Below are positions 13,312 to 28,000 of a DNA stretch of 64,000 nucleotides, piece after piece. The number at the start of each line of letters is the position of its first letter. Position 1 is the first letter of the stretch. The notes under the pieces were generated by a model that ran no database searches, had not been told where the DNA came from, and saw nothing but the letters and a program-made list of their open reading frames with translations. Made by a program: the position numbers and the translations under genes. The stretch comes from Aquila chrysaetos chrysaetos. Taxonomy: Eukaryota; Chordata; Aves; Accipitriformes; Accipitridae. Where the stretch lies: contig NC_044004.1 in NCBI RefSeq assembly GCF_900496995.4, positions 55,706,224 to 55,770,223 of the forward strand. Reading direction: 5' to 3'.

Positions 13312-16300
13312 CTTACATAAATGAGCTGTAATAAGGTCACGAGTTTCACAAAACAGCAAGTAAAACTATTCTCATATTTTTTTCCTAACCTCCTTTCTAG
13401 TTTAAACAGTTTTATTTTGTATTTTAAGACACTTTTACCTAAGCCTAAAAGCATATGCTTTATCTCCATCCATTTTGTTGCATATTGTTGGACACCGGTA
13501 TCCGTGTTCAGTTATGCTCTGGATGCACTAGCAGTCTCTAAGCATGTCAGATAGGTACTGTAATCCCAAGTGTGATCTGAGCCCGAGCCTGTGGTCAGGC
13601 GGGAGCTGTAACTCATTACAGATGTGGAGCTGGGACCCTGGGTGCTGCTGCAGGACAGAGCTATTGTTTGGCTTCACAAGCAAGTGGGGGAAGAGAAGGA
13701 ATCCCTGGTGGGACTCCAGGTGTGAGGAGGTTCAGGTCTCCAACCCTGATGCTGCTCCCTACCCCAGATCACTACAGCACAGACCCAGATTTGAGGGAGT
13801 CTGGAGAGCCTCCTCCTCTCTACATCTTTAATTACCGGGTGGTCACAGTGCACAGACTTGCCAGCCAGGCATGATGCCTCTCGGACAGAGAGTTGACCAC
13901 CAGCAGGTCACTTGGCTCAAGACACCGCATGGCCCACAGGAAGAGCTGCCTGGCTCCATCCGTGCCCCTCACCCTGACCTTTGGCAACAAGACCTGCTCT
14001 CCTTCACCTCCCCATGTGTACTGCCACTAGCAGCCACTGAAACTCACGTTTTCTCATTTAAAGATAATTCCTAGATGTTTGGCTTTATTTCTTGAGATTA
14101 TCTCGGGGTTTGGCTGGACAGAAAACATTTGCAACACACCCCATATATTTAGAGAGAATGACATTGCTCTAAGGTGGCAAGTTTTAAAGAGACTTTGGTT
14201 GTGTCTGAGGAGACCTGAAAAGCATGTTGAAGGCTTCAAGCACACGTGTGCATTAAACAGTGGATTGGGAAAGATCCTCTTGCAGAACTTAAAACTGGGA
14301 ACGTGTAATCTTCACGTCATCATCCACATTATTAAATCTGTGAAAACCGAACCACATGCAATAACACAGCCGTTCTAACTAGAGGCATTTAATCTCCCAC
14401 TGTCATCTCAAAATGTATGTGCTCCAGCTCTTGGTTATCTACAGAGCAAGCAAGGACTAGAAAAAATTACAAGCGTCAAAACTTCCTGTACTGATTTCCA
14501 TGTCCCTGTTTAAGTTCACAAATTGGGAAAAAATCCTCCCTTACTTACCCCTAAAGGGGTAGCTGAATTTCCTGGAGCTGAACAAACAAGAGGAGAAAGT
14601 GTTATGTGGTTAGAAATGCTGACTACATTTGGTCTCAAAAGTCACAGCTTTAAGAGTATGGGGAATGCTAGTTTTTTTTACCAAGGGCAGAGTTAAGAGA
14701 CTTAAAAAGCTAAATTATTAAATACATATCTCTGGGATCCCACACGTAATCATATTCACACGTGACATGGCTATGCCCATCCAGCTTGGCAGGAAACTCT
14801 ACAAAGGCTTGGGAGGACATAGCTGTTGCATCTCTTGCCGTACATAGGTGATCTTGTGGTCCTAATCCAAGTCTGTGGAATGAGCCTTCACAGCAACACA
14901 ACTACTGTGATCTTCAGAGGCAGAGGCACTGGCCAGCCCAAACTGTAGGAGAAAATGGGGGAGGAACAGCCTTTCCTTTTGGCTTTTCCCTAAGAACCTG
15001 GGTAGTTTCACATCCCTTTTCTCACCTCTGTTCTGTGTTTCCTATCTGAATAGATCGCAGACAACCTAGGGTTAGCTGGCATGTTTTCAAGATGCGTTGA
15101 CCATGGAAACTGGGAACACATTAAATAAACATGCCTTGGGCACCTCAAAATCCACAAAGAAAACTTACCCCTATGCTGATATCCAGTATGTCAAGTGTTT
15201 TTCCAACAAAAAAAATTGTTTTCAATAAACACTCCAAGACAATCTGTAATACATTCAGAAGGGAAGAATCAGGTTAATTGCAGAAGATTATATTAGCATG
15301 TATACCATGTGTGAACACAGTGGAAGGATTTATATAATTGCTTTAGTGGGTTTCACAGTATCCCATGGGATCATACCCGAGTGTAATAGGGATTAGATGT
15401 CTTGGACCCTGCAAAATTTTCAGATGCAATTACCTTAAAAGGAATAAATTAATTGGCAGGTCCATGTTGTATAGGAAACCTGCGCTCTGCAGGTGACCGC
15501 TCTGCTCTAGGATAGACTGACCTCTCCTGCTGATCGCAGAGTGAAGCTGTAGGAGCTGCCGAGGGCTCTCCATCACAGCACACCTGCTCCTGCTCAGTGC
15601 AGTGACAAACCCCATCCAGGAGCTCCAAACCCGCAATGAGCTACAGCTCCGTCACAACCTGGCCCTCATCCCAATAGTGTCAACGATGGCTTTGTGATAT
15701 TTCCATTCCTTTCGGTTCCATTTGGATGAAACCACACCCTTTAGAGTTTGTTTGGGTGGTTCACAGCTATCTATAATCTATTCAGATTATTAGAAGGTGA
15801 GGTGAAACGGTAAAAGGAAAAAAATTAAAGTTTCAATTCTTTCCTGCCAAGTTCTGTCAAGTAACCGGAGTTATTTAATTACACTTTTGCAGCAATCATG
15901 TCTCTTTACCAGCTTTATTAGTCACACAGCTATCTAAGCCAAATTGTCCTTTATTGCATTAATATATCTCAAAACTCAAGTACAAAATTACACCTATCTG
16001 AAAAAAATTAAAACTTTCAAATAGTTTTAAGCAATTGCTCTGTAAAAACTTGAAAACCTGGGAAAGCCATTGTGATCCTGGAACCTGACCTCTTGCAGGA
16101 CACGTGATATAACCTCGCCTAGCGATCCCACAATTTCTGCCCAAACACAGGCACATCACCTCCAAATGCACTGTCCTAAAAGAAGGCACGTGCTAGTCTG
16201 AGAGACCTGGCAGCTGCAACGTAAAGCATTTATTGAAGTTTAAAGTCTGCTGGTAATTAGGGCATTCTGTAATAACATAGCATGACACAGAAGACAAGGG

Positions 16301-16482
16301 ATAATTACATATATATCGATCATTATTGGCCTTGCCCTCCCCATTTTGATGGCCATAGTTTTCCTTCTGTTTATTCATGACCTGAAGTTAAAACAATAAG
16401 CTTTGGTGTTTGGTTGGTTTTGGGCATTTTTTTCAGGTTTTTTTCATGAGATGGGGCAGTTATTCAAGAAAGACTTCAAGAC

Positions 16483-16499
16483 TTTTTTTTTTTTTTTTT
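16483..16499 (+). repeat. Poly(T) run
   Basis: A run of about 17 T bases followed by aattaaatc. It could be the A-tail of an old retroposed copy inserted on the minus strand, but nothing recognisable flanks it. Confidence 0.6.
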
Positions 16500-18199
16500 A
16501 ATTAAATCACACTTTGGTATATGATGACTGACAGATGTGAGGAGATGAGAAGAAAACCAAACTATCCACTGATTTTCAAAAAGGCACCTTATTCTGCTGT
16601 TTCTTTCGGGGGTGCTTTGTGCTCAGCAGCGCTCCAGGCAGAGCAGCAGGCACTAGAGCACTGCTGCTATCTACAGGTCTGCTCCGCGCAGTGCTCAAAC
16701 TGGACACGAAACCAAGTCCTGCGATGGGGATGCTCGTGCTTGGGAAAGGGACTAAAACCCTCACACTGAAGTATGTCGGCTTTTGGGAAATGCAAGCTGG
16801 CAATCTGTAGCCTGTCTGTCCTGTGGCTCACGTATGTTAAAAACCCCAAATCAAGTGGACTTCATTAAAGGGAAGGCTGATCTGTGCTGCATGAAAGTAA
16901 AATTTCTGCTTTTTTTTTTTTCCTGCCAACAAAGAGGAAATGTTGCACTCTCAGGTGCAGTGTAAGAGGAAGCATCTGCTCCCAGATGGGAACCCTCTGC
17001 TACCGCAACACAGGGGTGCACAAAACATGGTGGGGTACACAAGGGCTGGAAACCACCTTTGAGCCCACAATGCTGAACTTTTAAGATGATTTGTCATGTA
17101 ATTAGAATTCACTAAAATTTAGTTGTGGCTTTTCATTGTTTGGAATTTACTTAATTTTTCTTTCTCTGCTTTTTCGTCTGTAACCCAGAAATTTTGATAA
17201 CCGCTTTTCTGCCTCTTTCATGGGTTCAGCACTGCTGAAAACAAACAAAGCAGCTTTCAGAACAGGACAACAATAATAAATAAATCTATCCAGCAAATAC
17301 AAGCAAACCGTGGAGACGTCAAAAGCACCTATTTAACCAAAGGTTGTGGATTTCAGGCTCAGGTTACCAAAGACAGTATCAGATCACAAGATTTCGCTGA
17401 GCAATAGAGGAAAGGGCAAACTCAGAAAGAGTAAAAAATTTTTTTTTCCCTAATTAAAAACCCTATTTTTTTCCTCATAAGGAAAAAAACCCCAGCTTAT
17501 TTGCGAAATCTGTATCTACAACTGAATGTTTGGCTGCCAAGATAAACAGCCCAAGTACAGGAGCAGAGCACCTTGCTGCCAGGGAAAGCACAATTAGAAG
17601 CTCAAACAGCAGGACAGTCTGATGTGACATATGGAAACTCTGTGAAGCTTTTCCCATTCAGGAGGCTAAAAAAGCTCTTCCAAAACTGATTCCCCAAGAG
17701 CAGCAGGAGCAGCAGGCTTTTAATGAGCCTGTTCCAACTGACTCTCAGCTCCACACTGAGCGTGCTGTTCGTATGACTGCTTGTGAGGAAATAAGTAGCT
17801 GTTCTGGCCTCTTTAAATATCAGTTTTCTGGAAACAACTTATTTTCAGTACTGGATACCTGGTGAAAACTTCAGTGTGTGTGACTGGAAGAGAGCATTCT
17901 GCCACTTATTTCTTTTTTTACACCAGAGCCCTGTCTTTTTGTCAAAGAAGTTTAGCAAAGAATTTGCCGGACCTGTAATAACTACTGCCCGTGAAGTATT
18001 GGGGAATACAAATAACCTCTAGTATGCAGCAAATCGTTGTTGAAACGTTTGGAAGGATGGGCACCGGACAACGCTCAGAAATTTCTCATCCACAGAGCTC
18101 AGTCCTCCGACACATCTTCATTCCCTGTTTGGTAGTACCTTTTCAGCAAGCTTTTACGTTGCGTTCCTCTGACTCTTTCCGAGAGACAGTACGGCCTCT

Positions 18200-19090
18200 T
18201 CCAAGTCAGCCCGGAGCGGGATGACGGTCGCCCCAGAAACCGCTCGGTCAGGGTGCCAGGTGCCGGGGCGAGGCAGGCCCCGGGTGGGCCGGCAGCGTCC
18301 CGCTCCCGGGGCGAGCCCTCCCCAGCGGCACTGCCGCGCCCGCAGAGCTGCGCTCCGAGGGGCAAGCTACGAACCCACGGCACTCTCCGGGCTGGGTGGG
18401 TGCGGTGTCGGACACTACAGAACAAATACAGATTTCGCCCTGATCCAGAAACCTCCAGAGGGTTTCCTCACCGAGTACTTGGGCGGACACGGAAAAGGTG
18501 AGGGGCATCCGTTGCAAGAGAAAAACGAACGTACGTGAAACGCTTCAGAATATGAACTTCTGGGATGTGCAGATTAAAGCAACTGGAAATACGAATTATC
18601 CTGGGAATAAAATAAAGTATTTCCAGCATGGGAGAGACATGGCGCACGCCGGGCACCAACGGCTACCCAGGGGGCTCCGGCCGGCCCTGCTGAGGGGCCA
18701 AGCCCCGGTGACGGGGCCAGCGGGCCCCCGAAAAGCCCCGGGGCGGTGTCGCTTCCCCGCCGTCGGGGCCGGGGCGGGACTCCCCGCGACGGGGCACTCC
18801 GCGGCGGCGAGGCGGAACGAACGGCGGCCGCCGCGGGAGGTGCCGCCCCGGGAGGTGCCGCCGCCGCCTTTCCTCAGCGGCCCGCGGAGGCGGCCGCGGG
18901 CAGCCGTCGTCCCCCGGCGGGACGATGACCCAGCGCCGGGAGCCGCGTCCCGCCGCACCGCTGGACGACGAGCTGGAGGCGCTCGGGTAAGCGGCGCTCG
19001 GGGCGGCGCCGGCTGAGGGGCGCGGGGGTCCCCGCGCGAAATGGCGGCCCTCGGGTGGTGCCGGGCCACCCGACGGGAGCTGGCAGGGTG
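18200..19090 (+). promoter_or_regulatory. DAPP1: CpG-rich promoter region of DAPP1
   Basis: From about 18.2 to 19.1 kb the DNA becomes sharply GC- and CpG-rich, in two blocks (about 18,215–18,400 and 18,650–19,080), against an AT-rich background. The DAPP1 start codon at 18,925 lies in the second block. No TATA box is seen close upstream of the start codon, consistent with a CpG-island promoter. The transcription start cannot be placed from sequence. Short GC repeats such as the doubled gggaggtgccgcc at about 18,837–18,864 lie in the probable 5' leader. Confidence 0.75.
18925..18986 (+). CDS. DAPP1: DAPP1 coding exon 1
   Basis: The ATG at 18,925 has A at −3 and begins MTQRREPRPAAPLDDELEAL, followed by a split Gly codon. 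The frame reaches the GG/gtaagc donor at 18,987 and continues exactly into the SH2 exon. The DELEALG end corresponds to human EAELLQDLG. This is the only ATG in the joining frame close to the donor. It aligns best with the second methionine of the human protein, so an upstream start cannot be fully excluded. Confidence 0.85.
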
Positions 19091-22000
19091 GGAGCTGCTG
19101 GTTCTTGCTGCTGCACGTGGTAATGAAGCGAGCAATAAGGTAAAGCGGAGTTTGTTTTAACGAGCCCGCCGAAGGGCTCCGTGCGTGGCGTGCAGCCCCT
19201 CGGAGAAGTCCAGCGCCTCGTCTCTCTGGCGGGTTTGAGAGGCCGGCAGGCTCCCGTGTACAGGGGTGCTGGCGTGCCGCAGGTGAGTGGGAGAAATAAA
19301 TAATAGTTAGAAAAACTAGAGCGCAGGCAAGCCTTTCAAATATAGCAGGGAGTTAGAGGCAGGCAGGTGGCAACAGCTTCCCTCAGAGAAGCTCTGCGGC
19401 GTTGAAACCTCCTCCGTCGGGAAGAGTCCCGGTTGCGCCCTGTCACTTACCGGCACCTCAGGGGAGCACCAAGCCCAGAGCTTGTCCTCAGAGCTGCCTG
19501 TCCTCCCTGGCTGCAGAGCTGCACCGTCCCTTTGGCCATCTCCTCGTAGCTTGGCCTGGGCCCTGGCCCAGAGGGCTGCAATCCCAGCCGCCATGCTGGC
19601 CGCTCCTTGCCGGGCCCTGGGAGGCAGCAGGCTTCCCCAGGGCTCCTCGGGCTTCGGGAGCGAGAGCAGTGGACAGTTTGCAGCCATTAGGAGGACGTCG
19701 CCCTCACTCAAAAGCAAAACAAACCCAAGGAGCAAAAAGGAAAGCCAAAGGTTGCAACAGACTTCGCTCCCTGTTCAGTGTGACTCACCCATTTTGTCTG
19801 TCAGTTAGTTTTGCGTTTTGCGGGAGGAAGGCTTGGGTTACTTTTTCCACAGGCAGCATTGCTGTGGGTGAGAAGAAACGCGGGCTGGAGGAGCAGCACA
19901 GGTGGGCACAGAGAGGCCAGGGTGGGAAAGGTCAGTGGCAGCAAAGCGAGGGGGGGACAAAGCAGAAGAAAGGCCAGTGAAGATACTGAAAAAGCAAAAA
20001 GGCTCTGATGTCACTTCTGCATTCAAAAATAATAGATGAAAAAAGTAGGTTTTTTGCTTCCTGGGTACTTAGGGATAAGCACCAAATCATGAGGGGTTTT
20101 TTGCGATTAATTCACTTAGTGAAGAAATTGGAGGGTAGCAAAGAGACTTGGAATTCGTATCTCCACACTGCTGATATTTTCCCATGTTAATTAAGTGCCT
20201 GTTACTGAAGCATCTAACAAATGTGAAGTGAAGTCACTTTGTAATGGTACCCACAGTGGCCATTATATACTTTTCCTTTGCATCTGTAAGATTATGCTCA
20301 TCCTAAAAACGTATCTATGGGGGGGGGGGCAGGGTGAGAAGAAAGAAGAAAAAAAAAAGAAAAAGAGTTGCAGCTGCTGTGGGAAGCATGATTCCCAATT
20401 GCCAGACTTTTAATCATTTAGACTATATGGCCTGAGTTGATTTATGCCAGTAACCTGTGCTTATAAACAGCCTCGCTGATTGGCAAGGAGTTAGTCCTCA
20501 CAGATGATCTTGAAGGACTGCAGCTTGATGTGGTACCAGTGAGAAGGAAAGACTACAAATGAGAAGGCTTCAAATACTCATTTTTAAAGCTGTAGCTTCT
20601 TTATTTTATTTCCACTTCAATGGAAAACCTAAACTTTTCACCCTACCACAAAATACTAAAGCATCTCCTTCAGGGCAGTGAGTTGAGTTAAATGCGGTAA
20701 AGGTGAATAAGCAATGCCAAGCAAAGATTCCCTTCAAATCATTAAACAAAGCCCTTTTTCCAGCTAGTACTAAAGCCACCTTTTTTTGCTTTTTTTTCTG
20801 AAGCAGAAAAAGAAGTCCTTACACACCAAACGTTCTGGTAGCATAGTCTAAAAGATACCTTAAAGTCAATACTTTTTCACCTGTGAGAAGAGTGTGTGTC
20901 ACTCTCCAGACCATAACATTAAATTCTCAGCCACTGCAGTGGTTTTTTACGCTAAACTTAGTCCCTGGTGCTATCACAGTGCCGAGTTCCCCTTAGACCC
21001 AACATATTATCTAGCACAACTGAGACCTGATTCTGGTGAGGAGTATATGTCATTGCCATAGTAAAGACCAGCAGAGACAAGGGTCATTCAGATGAGGAGC
21101 AGCTCATTTGATACTCACATACCTTTGGAGGAGGGGAATTTGAAGCAGGTTATTTTAGAGCTTCTGCTTTACTGTGAAAAAATCAAAGTTGTTAAAAGTT
21201 TGAAGAAGTGTGTAATGGGAAAAATTTTTTCTTTACTTTTAAGAGAAAGGAGATTGGGTACCAGGATATCCTCATAGTTTACTGGCTCAACTGGTCATCA
21301 GAGTGGAAAGTTGACAGCAATGTAGATGGGTGTACAGCATAAAACCTGTCTAACTCTCTGCTAGTTTTGGAGGACCTGGTATTTGCTGGGCTGTTCTAGA
21401 TTAATGCTCCTGTATTTACACTGAGAATATCAGAGCTGGTGAGAGCAAAGCAGGAGTGAGGGAGAAGAGGAAAAAAAAATAACATATACAAACCCCACCT
21501 TTATTTTACCCCTGCTCTAGAGGTATCCCCTATGTCACAAAAAAAAAAAAAGATCAAGAAATAAGATTTAAGAATCCCAATTATCATCAGGGACAGTCAC
21601 AGTCTCTGAAAGATCTAGACATCTCTACAGCTGTTTATCAGATTGGATTGTTTTTCTCCAGAGGCTCAGTATTTGTAAAGATGAACTTTCTGACCTTTTA
21701 CCTCACAACAAAAGAAAGCAAAAGTGATGGGTTTGGCCTTTTTTTTTTTTTTTTTTTGAACTACTTCATTCAGTCTAAGGTGGCTTATATTTATTTGGAG
21801 AGTTTGGGTGGTCAAACAAGAGTTCAAAGTGAAAATTCAGATCACCGTCAGCTTCATTCTCAATGTTTTATAGGTGGAACTAATGCCTAATGAAAAGGTA
21901 AATCAAAATTATAACATGTTGTTAAAAACAGGTTACCTCATTCATTAACTTCGTCCCTAAATCTACCAAAATATTTGAAAGGGAGCACTGAAGTTTGTCA

Positions 22001-25000
22001 AAAGAGGCATAACCATGTTGGCTTAAAGGGGAAGGAAATTGACATCGTGATTCTTCTTTGAAGGTCTCTTTGGCTATTTCTGGAGTCAACCCTTTTTCCA
22101 ATTGGATTTATTGCTGTTATTGCTAAAAGCACAGCCTGCACACTGCAGTGTGAAACTCCTGTAGCTGATCATGTATAATGTGAGTTTGGGGAATTCCCCA
22201 TTGCAGTTCACGTTATTTGCGCAAGAGATGAGAATGTGGAATATCTTGTCATCCGAGTAATTACAGGCTGGTCTGGTAACACAGCTTCTGTCCCAACATA
22301 GCATAGCTTTGGTGACATTGTCTTTTGGAGGTGAAAGGAATGGGACAAGAGGAAACAAGTTTTTGTAACCTTTTTCCTTTTGCAGTCCAAGCGCTCTTTG
22401 TCATTCCTTGCAGCACAGCTTTTATGTTCCTCCAGCTCCAGGTTTGACAATACCACGACCGATGGTATTTGGTAAGACTGAACGATACGCTGCATGCTTA
22501 GTTTTAGTAAGAGAAGAGAAATTAGATCACAGGCCTAGATCAGATGATAAAATTGGAGAATTGAGGAACTCTCATGACTGGGACAGGGCAAACGGTCATA
22601 AGAATCTTTTTACTTCATCTATATTTCTAATGTAAACAAGGGTAAAATTACAACAGCTAGAAAGCGGGCAAAAGAAATCGGTAAAAATCAGAACAAAGCC
22701 AGTTGAGAGAAGGGGGTGAGAAAATGGAAGTGAAAAGCAGAAGCTGAACTAGTGAAAGCCTGCAGTTAGAAGACATGAACTTTAAGGCTGGATACACTGA
22801 TGTTACTTCGCCATATTTCTATTTTTAAATTATTTTTTCTATGAAATGACAGCCTTGTATTCCAAAAAAGTACTTTATATAGGTGTGTGATTAAGTGCTT
22901 CAGTGTGACACATTGAAAGGATGTCTAATGAATACCAATTTTGGTTGTAGGCCACCTATAACTTCTATCTTAGCATTCTCATCCTTTTGTAGGTTCTCTA
23001 GAGCTCTGTCAACTCATGTGCCAAAAAACCCCCACAACAAACCTTGACAGATCTGATCTGAAATTCAGCATGCAGAGAATAAAGAACTAGTGGGGCTATT
23101 TTGTAGAGTCATTTTTTGAGTACAGGCACGTGAAGAGCATTGCGTCCAGCCAAAGGAGATAAGTCAGTGCTTTCCCGCTCACTCCATCAAGCAGTACAGT
23201 GTACTACTCCTTTAAGAATGGGAATACATCTTTGAGGCTAGTCTATAGTTTCAAAGTGTAAGAAAATTCAATTCATTGTGGTAGAATATATTTTTTTAAT
23301 ATGAAAAAAAAGTGCGAAACCTGCCAACATCTACCACCACAAAAAAACCCAACCTCAGGGTAAATAACTGCTCTGAGTAATATTGAAGTCCTACTGAGAG
23401 CACATCTGGACCATCTCTCCCTAATGTGGATCTCTGTTCCCTTTCAGAGGTGGACGAGAGATGAATTAGATTTGCTGCGTTTCTGCTGGGCTGCTGCAGC
23501 TCCGGCAGCTGAGGTCCTTTCCATGGGGACAGTCATGCACCAGGGAGCACAAGCAGTATTGCACCTTCTGCAGTAGGGGAGGGAGCTTCTGGGAAGGGAG
23601 CAGAGAGATCCCCCAGCTGAATACTGAGAATCTCCTTGCTGCTTCAGAGAAGGAACTTTGAATTGCCTCTTTACAAAAGCAAGCCAGGCATGCACACAGT
23701 TTCTAACTCTGTCCAGGCTATAACTATCTAAGAACATAATCTTATAAAGACACAAAAAATAAGCGTGACCTCTGCCTACTGCATTTATCTGATAGCTGGC
23801 TGTACCTCAGAGTTATCACTCCAGACACTAAAAACAAATGGCAGAACTTCTAGCTGTGCTCTCTTCTGGCGATAGCTATCTTTCATTTTTATGAGGAAGA
23901 AAAGCGAGTGTTTCTACTGGGTGTTACACAGTTTGCATGTAGAAATGGTTGAGAAGAGAATTATCCAAGTCACTCAACGTTGATCCCTGGGTTAACCATG
24001 GATGTTTGTGTTCTTTGTGTATTCCGGTATTGTTAAAAAGTTCATCCACCTGATGCCAGCTACAGGTTTATTCACCAGCCTCTATTTACACAGGTAGAAA
24101 TGTTTTGCAAAATATCCATATGGTTTCTTTGTCAACAGCATTATCAGAAATGACAGATGCCATACCTAAGGGCTGTCTGATCTTCAGGAGACATAGAAAT
24201 GAAGTTTCATTAACATTTTTCTTTGAAACGTCTTGGCTTGTTAAAGAAGAGAACAAATGAACATTTTGAGGATGATGTTCTTACCTGAAGAGGGAGTTTC
24301 CCACCCCAAACATTGCTGTAACATATTCCTAATCATCACCACTGTGTAGGGAGGTCTAGTCGCTGCATTAACCACATGGAGATCTTAATGAAAGAAGATA
24401 TTTTAACATGAGTGTGTCCTGTTCTGGAGTTGTGATGATTAGCATAGCTGCAGTGGTACGGCTGGCCAGCGTAGATGTGGCTTGTACTGTGGTAGTCACC
24501 AGCTTACCCCATGGGGGAACCCCACTGGTGACTGGGTGGGCAGATCCTTAGGGCAAGGCTGTGTGCTCTGATGAGTTTTGGTTCTCTGGGGCACTGTGTG
24601 TCTCATTTCTTTCTCCTCCTTCTCTTAACAGCAATGTCAGTAAAGGCGTTCCTATGCTGTCACGGATGCAATCTCATCTAAAGAGTAGGCTGATTTCTGA
24701 AAATGCTTTATTTTCCAAAAAGAAACAAAACAAAGGTAATCTCACTAGGGCTGCATGCCCATCTTACGACGTGTTTTCATGGGCCCAGCAGACTCTTCCA
24801 CTCCAAAGAACAGAACGAATAGCATGGTCCTTCAGCAACACAAGCTGACAACGCAAACATGCTTACAAGTATGGGATAAAGAGATTTAATGTAGTTTAGG
24901 ACAAAGTTAAAGTAACAAGAATGGATAAATGACAGCAATTATAAACTCTGAAACTGAGATCGCTGGTCAAATCAGCGATAAGGAACCCAAAAAAGGGGAG

Positions 25001-28000
25001 CATGCAGGATTTTTTATGGGAGAAATGAAATAATTAGAAAAGAAAAACCTCCCAGAAGTATGCATGCATGCATTGTGAGACAGGAGGGTGTGCAAGGCCA
25101 AGGGCACCCAGCCGAAGTGGCTCTGAAGCAGGAAAAGACTTTCCTCTATCTACTTGTGTTTCTTCAGAGCAATCTGAATCAGGAACCCCAGGCAATTTCT
25201 ACACTACTGGTGATTTTCAGTCTGACAAGGGTCGAAGTACAGGGCATATTTCTGGATTTTTTTTGTAGTGAATACAAGGCTCCGTAAGTTGGGTCAAATA
25301 AAGATGACTTGGAAGGACCTTCAGAAACAGCCCAATATGCAAGATAAGCACCATGGTTCAAAATGAAAGAGTTAAGACAATTCAGCATTTTGAAGGACTT
25401 GCTAGGGGCTTCAAACAGATGGGTGTTTGTAGAGCCTTTTGATTTCCTTAATTTCTTATTTTAAGAAGGCAGGAAAGTAGATATACTGTATTATGTTTTC
25501 TATCAACAGTTTCCTCTCCCAGGTATCAATTGGAAGACAACCAAAACTTAAGCTAAAGGTAACTGCCCTTTAGTGTCTTGCTGAATGAGCCATGTCTCCC
25601 ACCTTGATTTACCCACAGATTTCATAGAACTGCCTAAAAGATTTTTTCTAAACAAGATAAATAGAAGGATTGCCCCCTGACAAATGCTTAAATTCAAGTG
25701 AAGTGTATCCAGTAGCGTCTAACCACAGGGCTGTTTGGGTTTCTTTTTAGTCCTGTTTACCTGTATTTGTGTCATCAGGCAGGCTTGACTGGGAGAGCAG
25801 ACTATTTGCACGGGAGCATATTTATTTACCTTCCTGGTGATCTGTGTGCAACTGCTAAATTTTCTACAGTATTTTTAAATTTTACCTGTGTTCATGCAAT
25901 TGGAACAAATTTTGAGTGACCATTTTCACAGTGGAATATTGAAGTAACCAACCTGACAGTTGTTACTGATTGAACCATCTGTGGCAGTCAAGAGGAGAAA
26001 AGACATAACTATGTATAACACAGTCATTTTGGCTCTAAGATCTGTATTATTGTCTCACATCCACTTCTACTTTTTAAGCTGAGCAAGAGGAACACGGTAA
26101 CATTTGAGGGATTTTTGTCTGAGTCAGCATATTTAGACAAGAAGAATGGTGCAGCCTTGTCAGCAAAGATTTAAAATTGCACTTTAAACCAACATTATTT
26201 TCCCAATTAAGTGGGTGGGGTTTTGTTGTTGGGTTTTTTGGGGGGTTTTTTTTGGCATAGTGGTAAAATTTCATTAGTCACTGGCCTTCTATTTGTAAAG
26301 AGAGAGTAGATTTAAAACATTTTTTAAACTTACGTGGCTTCTATTTTAAATTCTTAGTACAAGGCTTTTTGGAAATAAGGTAACAGTGCACTTATGAGCA
26401 ACCACAAACTGAATATGCCTTCTTATGAAAATGGATACTTACAGATTTTCTCAGTGTATGTTTCTTTTGCACAGAAGTGAGAGAAATAGTGCTACGAAAT
26501 TCCACCCAAAACACAGTGTTGTCTTCTCAGCTGTAGGTCCAGCCAAGTATGCATGCTGATACGATCCTCATCACATAAGGACAGATCTGACCTTTGACTG
26601 TTACTTACTTGGGCAGTTAATCCCAAAGCAGATTTTGGCTAACAGGTGTTTCAGAGGATGGCACTTTGATCTTTAAATATTCATTATTTTATTCTACTGT
26701 GTAGATAGTCCACAGAGCACGTTCTAGAGCCAAAGCAGCAATACCCTGCCTGTATTGAGTTTCAAATGGATCTTGTCTTCCACAGGGTTAACAGTCTGGA
26801 GTCTCTTATAAAGTAATTTATCAGCCAGCTGGCCTTTCAAATAGGCAGCCGTCTAAATTCAGAGTTAAAACTTTGTGTGAGATGCCAAGTTTAGTGGCAA
26901 CTTGAAGTGAACAGATAAGGAGAACGAGTATACAGTTACACCTCGTTTCAGTTTGAAGACTGCCATGATATAAATGCTGGAACATGCTGTGATCACACTT
27001 CTGCTTTCAGTCAAACTGTGTTTCTCTGGCTGAAACAGTAATAGACTTTGACCCCAATATTACAGGCACACACAGTTTAAAGGAAGGAGAAGTAGACTTG
27101 GCACCACTCCGCATAAAGAAAACGGGAGAAACTTGCTCCCTGTAGAGCTGGGTGCAGTATCCCTACCTCCTTCTGCACCAGAGGTTCTGCTGTGTGTATA
27201 TAACTATCCTTAATATCTGCACACAGCATCTCTTACAGGATTGGCACTCTAGCCTTTTTTAGCTGTGGCTCTTTTTTGTGTTCAGTCTCAGGATCATTTC
27301 TAATGAGATCCTTTTCTGTTGAAAGATCAGGTGTTTCTATTGTGAATCATTCTGGATGGAAACGAAGCCGTAAACATTTCATGATCTTCCTTGCAGGATT
27401 TGTTTATGTGGATTCCTTGTGGAATTCTTCATGTAAAAAAATTAATGAATGAAGTTAGTTTTAACTGAAGTTAAATGAAGCAGGCATTTAGATGTTTTCC
27501 TGCATTGCTCAGACCACATATGGCCGAGCAGCAACAATGGTGAGATTTCCTAAATTTTCACTTCAAATTCTGTCAGTTAATTTCGGTCCCTTCCTCTGTT
27601 CCTTCTTCCAAAAAGGTTATGCTTCAAATGAAAATTTTAAGCTTAGGCAGATGTGTTTAATTGCAGATCTTAGCAGTGCAGGTGAACTGAGTTATGGGAA
27701 ATACAGAGTCTGGGAGGAGTTTGGGGCCTGTTTGCCCCAAAAGAGGAAGTGTACCAAAGCATCAGGAAGTACAGATTCTGAAAATAGACAAAGGATCCCG
27801 CATACCCCCCAAAATTGCTTTCCCCTTACCAGCATAGATCCGGGTAATTTGTTGCTCATGCAAGTAGAATTTGCAGGGTTTTTTAGATTCAGCAAACTGT
27901 CAGCTGTTTGTACACAACTTTGTAGTTAACAACAAATAGTTTTCTGAGCATGTCGAAAGGAGGCTGCTGAAAGGGGCACACTTCTGTGTAACCCGTGCGT

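Larger units (their letters stand above)
1..18200. other. Gene-free flank upstream of DAPP1
   Basis: I find no exon with a recognisable protein family and flanking splice sites in this 18.2-kb stretch. The open frames here are short, lack family motifs and run through simple sequence, as expected by chance. Contents I can support are a CR1 LINE tail (about 1,960–2,036), a probable MIR/CORE-SINE remnant (about 7,351–7,420), a 12-bp inverted repeat (6,959–7,010), an A/G-rich simple repeat (13,267–13,311) and several poly(T) runs. In human the next genes on this side include C4orf54 and MTTP; neither is seen here. Enhancers for DAPP1 could lie here but cannot be told from sequence alone. Confidence 0.7.

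Noticed and set aside
18498-19135. Long Arg/Pro/Ala-rich open frames on both strands around the DAPP1 first exon
   Set aside because: Products of CpG-island composition. The real DAPP1 exon uses another frame, confirmed by the join to the SH2 exon.
25300-25345. Possible CR1 tail (ggaaggaccttcagaaacag)
   Set aside because: Only a short resemblance to the CR1 end phrase, without the gactagatgatct core.
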